From contig JAHNUO010000002.1 in NCBI GenBank assembly GCA_019787685.1, positions 1,612,001-1,676,000 on the forward strand: a DNA stretch of 64,000 nt, given 5' to 3'. Positions 44,955-53,315 of the stretch are shown here, piece after piece. This DNA is from Chiua virens. Lineage: Eukaryota > Basidiomycota > Agaricomycetes > Boletales > Boletaceae. How positions within the stretch are numbered: position 1 is the first letter of the stretch; the number at the start of each line of letters is the position of its first letter. The translations under genes and the position numbers were made by a program. The notes beneath the pieces are model-generated. The model was not told the DNA's origin. It made no database searches and saw only the letters and a program-made list of their open reading frames with translations.

Positions 44955-45417
44955 TCAGACGCCGTCCTCGGCGACGACGTGGGCAAAAATGTACTCTCCA
45001 TCGTGACTGACGGACACGTGTAATTTGGGACGTTGGTTCGACATCGTAACGTCGCTGTTGGGATGGAACACGAGGACAGGCTTGGACCCTGTCTGAGGAT
45101 CGAAGGTGGTGTATGTGAGCTCCTTCCACGTCGGTCTGAGCGGATATAATGCCTTGTAGGCTGCCTCTTTCACCGCCCAGCTGTAAATTCGGTCGTTGGA
45201 GCTTTGAAACAAACAAGCAAGTGGGAACATACCGCACCCCCAGGAATCGCGTCGCAGCGTCCATGGATGTTGCATGTTCGACCAAGTCGCGACGAAAAAC
45301 GATACGTTCCGACGGACTGAGAATGCGTGAAGCAAGCTTGTCCGTGCCTCTTCGTCTGACTAGCCCAACCATGCGAGGAACGAATAAGAGATCGACACCA
45401 ATGCCGTGGATGGTCAT
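44955..45417 (-). CDS. PPT2: Holo-ACP synthase (4'-phosphopantetheinyl transferase)
   Basis: This AcpS-type enzyme transfers phosphopantetheine from CoA to mitochondrial acyl carrier protein. ATG 45417 gives MTIHGIGVDLLFVPRM, with the metal-binding GxGxD, then SRILSPSERIVFRRD. An intron from about 45231 to 45180 joins RFLGVR to WAVKEAAYKALYPL, the second catalytic motif with its Glu. The tail LHVSVSHDGEYIFAHVVAED is also typical. At about 135 residues it has the size of bacterial AcpS, not the larger Sfp-type. The product supports mitochondrial fatty-acid and lipoate synthesis. The longer upstream frame lacks an ATG. Confidence 0.88.
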
Positions 45418-45483
45418 GTGGAGGTGCAAGCCTTGTTGTGGACACTACTTACTACAAGTCTACAACTACGACCAAATTACCTT

Positions 45484-46611
45484 TCATTCCATGTCGCCAA
45501 AATCACCCTCATCCAAGTCGCGTGGCTATTTCGCGCGAGTCAGCACCAAATTCTTTTCTAGTCGAAAGGCGTACCTCTTTCGGCTCTTCTCCTTCGCCGT
45601 ATTGAATCGTAAAATCTATCTGACTGACAACGCGTTCGAGGGAATCGGTCGACGTGAGGTCGAGAGGTAGGAAAGAAACAAGAGGGTGGTCTTCGATCTG
45701 ATGCACCATGAGTACCACATGAAACAACGGACACGGATGTTTATACCAGCTGGACGATTGCCCTGTTCAGTTCATGGAACCGACTGTTTTCTCTTTCCGC
45801 TATTTTATCGTGCCCATCGCGCGCGTTCGCGAGCAACAGTGGATCAGGATCCAGATACCGTGCGATGTCTCGATGGGCACGTCTGCCATTCCGTGGTTGG
45901 GAAGTATCTGAGGAAAGGGATGGAGAGACGAGATCCATTTTCGACATGATGTTTATCCACGGAACCTCGAGGTTTACCATGGCAGACATGGCGGAAAGAA
46001 CGCCACTGGCAAACAAGGTCAGATGAAGTAGGAAGAATAGGGTACGGAGCACCTAAAGAATTTGTAGCGATCCTCCATAAACTGAGACTCGAGGAGGTAC
46101 ACAGCGCAAGTTCTTATGCCCATCCGCTCCAGGGCGCGGGCGAGAGAGGGAAGAAAAGGGTGATGGGTGTACAGCTCAATTTGACCTGCGGTAGATGAGC
46201 GTGTGATCGGCCAAAGAAGAAAATGTACGAACCAGGGCAATCGATGATGAGGTAGTCGTCATCGTACCCGCCCAGCTCTTCCTCGAGCCAGTCAATGTTC
46301 TCCAAGAGATACCTAGTCGCAGGATTGGCACATGCCCAACAAAGACCGGCGAGGACATACTCACTCACTCAAAGCAGTAGACGAGGCCACCGTTGGGCCC
46401 CATTCCCATCTCGGTCATGATGTCCTCGAGTGTGACGAGTTCCCTGATGTCGATGGCAGGCTCATACTTCGAATGCATCACCAGTTGCGGCGGGATCGAG
46501 GTTGACGATGTGGGCGGTGCGCCTGGAGACTTGAAGATGTGTGGCGAAGGAGGTGCAAAAAGTGGACTTTCCTGCACCAGCCGGACCAGTGACGAAGATG
46601 GCGTAGCGCAT
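45484..46611 (-). CDS. GPN3: GPN-loop GTPase 3
   Basis: A cytosolic GTPase that helps import and assemble RNA polymerase II. ATG 46611 gives [17 protein letters not shown] (P-loop), then NLDPAA and [13 protein letters not shown]. The GPN insertion appears as [13 protein letters not shown], and switch motifs as [28 protein letters not shown] and [22 protein letters not shown] follow. The C-terminal part has [16 protein letters not shown] and [15 protein letters not shown] last intron (about 45570-45523) adds [13 protein letters not shown] with TGA at 45484, a usual GPN3 ending. Several short introns interrupt the gene. It starts 57 bp from the divergent PYM1 gene. Confidence 0.92.
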
Positions 46612-46668
46612 AGGAGGAGAAGATAAGATGGTTTTATAACTCCGAACTGCCTCTCGCACTAGCATACT
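46612..46668. promoter_or_regulatory. 57-bp divergent promoter, GPN3 / PYM1
   Basis: Start codons of the two divergent genes are 57 bp apart. The interval contains a GATAAG and a TTTTATAAC element. Such a short spacer implies overlapping 5' leaders or start sites. Confidence 0.45.
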
Positions 46669-47237
46669 ATGTCAAGGCCTCCACTTTTTCCGCAACAATC
46701 TGCGGCTGGGATTGCGGTAGACCCAGGCACACTCGAGCGGGTCATTCCCGAGTCGAAACGACCGGACGGATCGTGAGTCATCTGAATCATTCTGGCCGCA
46801 CACGACCGTCATGCTGTGACATGTCTAGGGTCCGCAAGCAAATCAAGATTCGACCTGGATTTACACCCCAAGAGGATGTGTCGCGCTTCCGTGGTACACG
46901 CCAGCAAGCTATGGACGCTGCTGCCATACCAAAGGGGCATATCCTAGGTTGGGTCGCACCCTCCGAGACGCAACAGAAAGCCAAGGGCGCAGGTGCCCCG
47001 CCTCCGAACAAGAATGCAAAGAAGCGCGCGAACCAGAGGGCGAAAAAGGCAGCGGAAAAGGCAGAAGAGGTGAAAGACAATTGGGAGGACGAGGAAGATG
47101 GTGAGAAGAGTGCTACCGGCGAACAGGCATCGACGGAAGAAGCCAAGGAGGCTGCAGACAAGCCGAGTGCTGTACCAGAGTCAACGCAAGGGGAGGCCGA
47201 GGTGACGGAGCAACTGTCCAAGCTCAAGCTCAAGTAG
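46669..47237 (+). CDS. PYM1, exon-junction-complex disassembly factor
   Basis: PYM binds the Mago-Y14 dimer and the small ribosomal subunit to recycle exon-junction complexes. The first exon encodes SRPPLFPQQSAAGIAVDPG and VIPESKRPDGS; an intron at about 46773-46828 leads to VRKQIKIRPGFTPQEDV, the conserved Mago-Y14-binding N-terminus. The middle contains GHILGWVAP, then a basic patch (NAKKRANQRAKKAAEKAEE) that in the family contacts the ribosome. The tail is acidic and ends EQLSKLKLK, also typical. The total is 170 residues. The assignment rests on this N-terminal signature and overall layout. Confidence 0.88.
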
Positions 47238-47381
47238 CTGCAATATTAATGGTCTATAGCATCATACAACATGACGGGACTTTCAGTTTGTCCGGTGAGG
47301 AATGTACGGGTTACATGTACAATGAATTGTGATAAAGAGATTACGGGTAGGTAGACTAAATTTATTGAAAGCGGACCGGTG

Positions 47382-48303
47382 CTACGAATGGGATATCTGG
47401 TCGTCGCTTGGTTCTGGAAAATGATTCTGTATGGGGGATGCGTGTCGAGAAGGATGCGTGCTTTGAAAGGTGTACAATTCCATAGAGACGATGATGAGAA
47501 CAAGAAATGCGCCGAGTGCCGCTAACAGACAGGGTATGAGGGAGGCAAGAGGGGAGGCAGAGGACCGACCTCACCGACTGCGTTTCGCATATTGTCCCAC
47601 TTTACTTCTTCCATTCTCGCACGAAGGTCGCCGAGTTCGATGACGGTCTTGTTTAAGACTTCCTGCTCTCACAGAACGAGATCAAGATAGGAATCCAGAA
47701 TAAACAGAGACGAACCTCGATAGCGATGCTCTTTTGCTTCAAATCCGTCTTGCTTTCGTTCTTGCGGGTATCAAGCTCCATCTGAATCCTTAAACGGGGG
47801 TCTAACGGGAACGGGGAGAGAGTGAGCGATGGACGTACTCGTGCTTGAGGTTATTGAGATCCTCCTTCATCTTGACGTCGAGCCTGTCGACGTCCCTGCG
47901 GAGTGCGGCGATAGTGGCCCGCATAGCGGTGCTTTCATTGCGTGAGCGGGCGCTCTGTTCTGCTCGCATCTCGGACAGAGCAGCCCGAAAGAGGTATGCT
48001 TGCTAATCCGGGTCGGTGACGTGGGCGGGAAGGTGTAGATGTGTACGCACGTTGTCGAGGTCTTTGGCAGGTGAGGCCGTCGCGCTTCACCCTGCCGATG
48101 CGGTCGACGAGGAGAGCACGGGTTGCACGCATAAGGCTGCGAGCGGTGGGTGTTGGGAACGAGCCTTCGAGAGCGCGAAAGAAGGCATGGGTATGGAAAG
48201 GTGGTGCTGTATAGGGCAGTGGTGGTAAACGAGGAGAAGTTGGTACTGGTGGACCGGATTTGTCGTGCTGAAGACGGACGAAGATGCGAGACCAACGGTT
48301 CAT
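47382..48303 (-). CDS. Fmp32/MCUR1-like mitochondrial coiled-coil protein (DUF1640)
   Basis: A mitochondrial inner-membrane protein of the CCDC90/MCUR1 family, linked to complex IV assembly, proline metabolism or calcium uniporter regulation. The N-terminus is basic ([20 protein letters not shown]), as in a matrix presequence. Later exons give [38 protein letters not shown] with [46 protein letters not shown] and a C-terminal helix ([16 protein letters not shown]). This coiled coil plus a tail anchor is the family layout. The C-terminal extension ends DDQISHS at 47382. Five short introns are implied. Confidence 0.85.
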
Positions 48304-48371
48304 GATGCAAGTGTGTTGCCGATATCCGATCCGATACTATTTCAGTTCGGATCAGCGCTTATAAATTAACC
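48304..48371. promoter_or_regulatory. 68-bp divergent promoter with TATA-like element
   Basis: Between the MCUR1-like and histidine-rich start codons. It contains TATAAATTA about 10 bp before the plus-strand ATG, very close for a TATA box, and two GGATC/GATCC repeats. Function is inferred. Confidence 0.35.
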
Positions 48372-49079
48372 ATGGCTTATCCGTTCCCATCATCATCGCA
48401 CTACTCCCATTCTCCATCCGTACACCCTCAGTATCTGGCTCCTCATGGCCATTCGAATCGTCCAAGGAGCAACAGTAGACACCGTCATTCTGGTAGTCAC
48501 CATGAACACTATCATACCCCAGCCGTAGCCTACAGTGCTCATAGCGTATGTCTCTCCCTTTGTGCTTTGCTTTCTTCTAATTCGCTTCCACAGGACTCGG
48601 GCCATCACCATCATTCCTCCCATCGCCATCCCTCCCATTCATCCCACCATTCCCGTCACTCTTCATACCACCATCCCTCCCACTCTGCACACCATCTCCC
48701 ACAGTATGCCCATTCCCAGCAATCTCATCACTCACACCCCCATTCCCACACCTCGCATACCCATGGCTATGCATACCCTGCTCCACACCGCGAGCGCACT
48801 GTCTCCATCGGCGATCGCATCCGCAACTTCTTTGGCGTGGACCATCCCAACCACCATCATAATAACTATTACCATGATCAGTCTCATCGCCATGGCCATG
48901 ATGATCGTCGCAGGCGTCATAATTCCTTCTCTAGCTTCAGAGAAGACTCTGGTGTTCCACGCAGGAGAAACTCCACTCGCACAGGGCCCTGGTTCATGGG
49001 CGCAGTGGATAACAACGTCTATTTCGATGAGCACGGCCGTGAGGTCGATCATCGAGGAAGGGTCATCCACAGAATGTAA
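48372..49079 (+). CDS. Histidine-rich protein, function unknown
   Basis: Two exons joined across a 48 bp intron (48546-48593) encode 219 residues, of which about 48 are His, mostly in Ser-His and His-His runs (for example SGHHHHSSHRHPSHSSHH). The last third is different and looks folded or at least conserved: TVSIGDRIRNFFGVDHP, an Arg-rich patch DDRRRRHNSFSSFRED, and WFMGAVDNNVYFDEHGREVD with a terminal IHRM. No signal peptide or membrane helix is visible. The His clusters could bind zinc, copper or nickel, or drive phase separation. I do not recognise a named family. The opposite strand is also open across the His-rich part, but that is a composition effect. Confidence 0.65.
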   Translation: MAYPFPSSSHYSHSPSVHPQYLAPHGHSNRPRSNSRHRHSGSHHEHYHTPAVAYSAHSVCLSLCALLSSNSLPQDSGHHHHSSHRHPSHSSHHSRHSSYHHPSHSAHHLPQYAHSQQSHHSHPHSHTSHTHGYAYPAPHRERTVSIGDRIRNFFGVDHPNHHHNNYYHDQSHRHGHDDRRRRHNSFSSFREDSGVPRRRNSTRTGPWFMGAVDNNVYFDEHGREVDHRGRVIHRM

Positions 49080-49161
49080 TCTCCATATCTAGCGTACCGT
49101 CCATGTAAAATTTGTACATATGCCGTGCTCCACCAATTTACAACCCTGCTCTCCCCCTCCT

Positions 49162-51339
49162 TCAAAGTCGCAATGGCCGCCAGTGATTCCGCAGTCGACT
49201 TGCCACGTCCATCTCCGCTTGTGCAAGCCCCGACACCCCCACGCACCGTACCCTCCCCTCGTGCTCATCCGGGATGCCAAGCAACAACGCCCGTCCCTCC
49301 AAAAAGCCCGGCACATCCTCTTCGCCGTCCGAACTGACCTCGTCGACTGTCTCGTCCTCGTAAATGGGCAGATCGTGTCGTGTTTCCGCGGCACACCACC
49401 CGTCCTGTTCATCTTCGGGGTCCAGTTCCGCCTGCGTTTCGAAATAACAAGCGTCGACAAGTGCTTCTGGTCCATTGAGATGGTCCGCACATTCCGACGC
49501 CAACGGATCATCATAGATAGCTTCGATGTCTACGTCATCAATGGCTAAACCCACCGGGCTCCACGGTTGACACCAATCCCACGAGTGACATGGCTCCACA
49601 TTGCTGCAAGGTTCGACGTACCCACGATCTGGTCTTCCTAGGAAATCTCGATGCACATTCACCTCTGCGCAGAAACCTTCGTATGGGGAGCTATCGCTCG
49701 GGAACTCGAGTGGGACCATATCGTATCGGGTCTTGTACGGTATCATGATCTGAGGTGCACTGATCAGCGAGTTAATCGGAGAAGCCACCCTGCGAATCGC
49801 CTCTACGTCCAACGCGGCATCCCTGACATCATCTTGCTCTGGAATTCGGGAATCCAGTGCCTCTATGCCAGCTGTCGATTTTGACGCCTGGGGTGGTGTT
49901 GCGGGGAGCTCCTGGACCGGGACTGGTGTAGGTTCAACGAAATATTTGGATGTCATCAGGCGCAGATCAGGACGGTCCAGTGTCAGCAGCACGAGCTCCT
50001 ACCTGGGATGCCGAGTGGGAAGGGTGGATCGACGAGGCATCCGCTGCGAGGGCAAGGCCAAGCTGATCGCGAAGATTCGATATAACCAATGGAGAACTGC
50101 GGATTACAGAATGTTCCTCTGATCGGCATCGGGTGACGACCACACTCGGAGTCCGGGTCTTGCCAAGGCATTCCGCATGCTTCTCTGCCGCATCAAGAGT
50201 GGTAGACCACACCGCCCTGTGGAGGTCCATGATGACGGGAACGGAACTTTGCGCTCTAAGCTCGCTCGAAACATCGCGCACAAAAGAGGGAAGCTTGCTC
50301 TGCAGTTCGATATCCCAGACTTCTGATTCAGCCGCTATACGTGTTGATGCCTGTGGTGCCTTTGTACCCGCGGTTCCGATGCGATTCTTCTTGTCATGTT
50401 CTTGGGGATTAGAGGACACCGAACCATCATCCGAGTTATCGTCAAGTTTTGAAGAGTCAGCAGCCCGCCTATTCGAATTCGACTTGTTCAAAAACGCGGA
50501 TTCCGAAAACAACTCATTTCTCGATGCTGCATCCTTGAGCACTACATCCCTGATCAGAACGACAGAGTGACTTACAAGCCCTTTTCGTTGCAGCCACTTT
50601 CTTTTTCACGGATGCTTTTCCCTTGTTGAAGACGCCAAGGGAAGGTGCTGGTTTCACCTGTCCAAATAATATAAGTGGATGAAACGAGACACCCATTGAA
50701 CAGCCAACCGTGAGCCTGTCCTTTGTGACATTGGTGGCGGAGAACCCGTACAAAAGTGCCAACGCGGCGGGCTTCCTTGCTTTCTGGCCGCTGGTTCTTC
50801 CCTTTTTAGGGGCTGCAGTAGGCTCGACGTCATGGTCGTGCGTCTGTGGGGGGTCTACGATGGTGCGTTTCTTCCTCTTACGCTCTTGGCGATCCGCCAG
50901 TCCTAGGCGATTCAATAGTATGTACCGGACGGCAGAGAACGCATCAGAGTAACCTACTAGCTGCACGTTCGTCGTCAGTGTCCACTGTCGGTGTCGGGTC
51001 TTTCTTCCGCTTGGTTCTCGGTTTGCCCTTCTTGGCTAGATCAGGTCGTGCGTCCCTGTGCAGAGTTGGTGGTCGGGTTTGGTTTGGAAGATCTGCTTCG
51101 TGCGTTCGCAATCGTGATTTGCTGGATCCCGCCTGTAACGCGAGCTGGGCCTGCGGAGACTTCACTGGCGCGCGTGGACGGAGCACAGGGGTATCGAATC
51201 CATACTCGTCGCTCTTCGGTGGGGGTTTGAGTGGCGTTCCGTTGGATTCGATCAAAGGATCCACCGCAGTATACGTAGGTAAATAAACTTTCTGTCGTTC
51301 GACGTACTGTTGCACAAAGCGGTGTCTTTCTTGGTCCAT
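49162..51339 (-). CDS. Large disordered hypothetical protein
   Basis: Start ATG 51339 gives MDQERHRFVQQYVERQKVYL, then long low-complexity, basic stretches (KKGKPRTKRKKDPTPTVD and RQERKRKKRTIVDPPQ) that look nuclear. A helical region reads YSDAFSAVRYILLNRLGL. Another exon has a helical segment (LQSKLPSFVRDVSSELRAQ, HRAVWSTTLDAAEKHAE). The C-terminal exon is acidic (IDDVDIEAIYDD, EDETVDEVSSDGEED). Two or three introns are needed (near 50940, 50570-50680 and 50000). No known domain is seen. It starts 245 bp from the divergent chromodomain gene, which may or may not mean shared regulation. The exact C-terminus is uncertain. Confidence 0.55.
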
Positions 51340-51583
51340 TCTCGAGTTGTTCTTTGTGGTGTCGTTACGACCAAGATTTGGTCGACTCGAATGTGGTTTT
51401 ATTTACGTACCCATTCGCATCGCGTTCCCCCGTAAAAAAGTGGCTCTTGCCATTTCATTTTTCGTGAAACTTCGAAACTTCGCATTCGAACGATTGCAGG
51501 TTTAAAAAAGGGTAACAACCATCCCCGCATCCGGCGCGTTCTATATAGCTGATGGAGCCTCCTGCTAGGTCATACCACTCATA
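51340..51583. promoter_or_regulatory. Divergent promoter region, hypothetical / chromodomain gene
   Basis: A 244 bp spacer between two start codons. It includes TCGAAAC/TTCGAAACTTCG repeats near 51467-51483 and a GTTCTATATAGC sequence near 51538-51549, a plausible TATA element 35 bp before the chromodomain-gene ATG. Role inferred. Confidence 0.4.
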
Positions 51584-52957
51584 ATGAAACGCAGTGTCGA
51601 CACCCTCGTTCCAGAAGATGAGGATGCGACGTCGGCATGTAGTACCAAACGCTCTAGAATGCGTTCTCAACTCCACTCTGCCGACGCAGTCCCGCCCCCA
51701 ATGACGGTCACCATTCGTGACATGGTATACGCGCCAACACCTGCATTCGACACCTTTTGGCGATTGGCAGCCGAGAGGCACGCCATCGACGAAAAGCGTC
51801 GCGCGGGCCTTCCCGCTCCGTAAGCATCTCCCGCCAGAAAACCACCAGGTGTTTTCTCTGAAACGCGCTTGCTTAGCTGGACGACAGATCCCATCCTTGC
51901 CAACAACAAGTTCTGCAATACCTTCCGCGTACTCGACCGGGTTAGCCAGTATATCATTTCCGAAGTGATCGAAAAGGGTCCACAGCGGCGTGAAGAAGTT
52001 ATCTTCCGCATCTTGCTCTTCAGCACTTACGCCAGCATCCGGACGTATGAGGCACTCCGTAAAAAGATCAAGCCGTTCACCTGGCAGGCATACAAACGTG
52101 TCGATTATGAAAAAGTCCTCCGAGAATTGTACGACAAGGGAATCTCCATCTACACAGGAGCTTATCAGAAACCCGCACCCGAATTAGGATTCGCAGAGAA
52201 TTTCATGAATCACCTGGCGTTCCTGGAAGTGTTGATGCGGGAATTGCCTGGTCAGCTTCGAGACGCGAAGTATATGGTGGATATCTTTGACTATTTGCGG
52301 TCGTTCAGAAGCGTGGGCGATTTCACTGCCTATCAGCTGATCTTGAATTTGTCCTACTCGGAGGTCATCAACTTTTCCGAGTTCGATTTTGTGGTAATGT
52401 GTATCGGCTCCAAGCGCGGATTACGGAGGTGCTTCAGCGAAAACATCCCCCGCTCGGTGGAAGTTGACATTGTTCGATGGATGCAGATCACCCAGAAGGA
52501 GCATTTTGAGCGTCTGGGCATCAAGTTCAATGGTCTCGGTCCTAACAACCTTCCTATAATGCTCTGCGATATCGAGCATACCCTGTGCGAGCTGGACAAG
52601 TATATTCGCAAGTGTGCGCGTCCACCCGGAGGTCGATCCTACGAGGGAACCGGAAACCTGGGGGAGCCGCGTCTTCCAAAAGCCTGGTCAAACGAATCCC
52701 GGACTATCCTCCGCATCAAGTCGCCGGAAGAGGCAGAAGCAGAGATCCTCGAGAAGTACGTCGTGGAGTCTATCCAAGGCCACCGTGTCGTGGATGGTGT
52801 GCGAGAGTTTCACGTCTTTTGGGAGGGATATGCTGAGGACGATGCGACATGGGAGCCGGAGTATTCCCTTATGGAGGATGCTCCGGACGTCGTTTGTGAC
52901 TATCTGACGACCTTGGAAGGTAGGGCCGTTCATGAGCCTCGGCGAGTAGTCCTCTAA
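51584..52957 (+). CDS. Chromodomain protein with 5-hmdU-kinase/aGPT-PPlase-like helical domain
   Basis: Two exons (51584-51819 and 51877-52957) encode 438 residues. After a basic N-terminus, residues about 55-320 match my recollection of the helical, DNA-glycosylase-like domain from phage thymine-hypermodification enzymes (5-hmdU DNA kinase helical domain, alpha-glutamyl/putrescinyl thymine pyrophosphorylase): FDTFWRLAAERHAIDEKRR, PAPWTTDPILANNKFCNTFR and VLDRVSQYIISEVI, then SVGDFTAYQLILNLSY. Residues about 371-425 form a chromodomain: EKYVVESIQGHRVVDG, REFHVFWEGYAEDDATWEP, with the aromatic cage residues Tyr, Trp and Trp. In fungi such proteins are predicted to act on oxidised thymine or cytosine bases at chromatin, but no activity is proven for this one. 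The fused chromodomain suggests targeting to methylated histone tails. The frame is intact, unlike many neighbours. Confidence 0.68.
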
Positions 52958-53315
52958 CCCATTGTCGGTATAGATGAATGCTGAGCTAGCTTCCGTGGAC
53001 TAGGGTGATATGGTGTACTTGAGAGGGAAGAGCCGGTTGGCGAGCGGGTGAGAAAGCGCTATATAGGTTCAAAGAGCTTTATACCGCCCAATCTACGATG
53101 ATACGTGTCGTGCGATTCAAACGTTGCGATAAGGTTTCATACTTGACGGATGCACTGCACAAAGCTCTGATTCCCAAACCTCCAGTGACCCCGTGTGTAT
53201 TATGACACCCATATCACTAAACAACATGACATTATGCCGTGTACACGAAGAACAAGTTCCTGTGGTGAGATTTTTATCGGAATCAACGTGAAAAAACATC
53301 CCACACAACGTTAAC
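52958..53315. other. Intergenic between convergent genes
   Basis: A 358 bp stretch between the chromodomain gene and the Dal5-like permease. A short minus-strand frame here has no recognisable content. Confidence 0.4.

Noticed and set aside
48393..49092. Antisense and alternate frames across the histidine-rich gene
   Set aside because: The CAY-rich codons leave other frames open and give Met/Gly/Ile-rich junk peptides.
49089..49548. Long open frames on both strands antisense to the hypothetical gene
   Set aside because: They have no motif, and the minus-strand frame with ordinary composition explains the region better.
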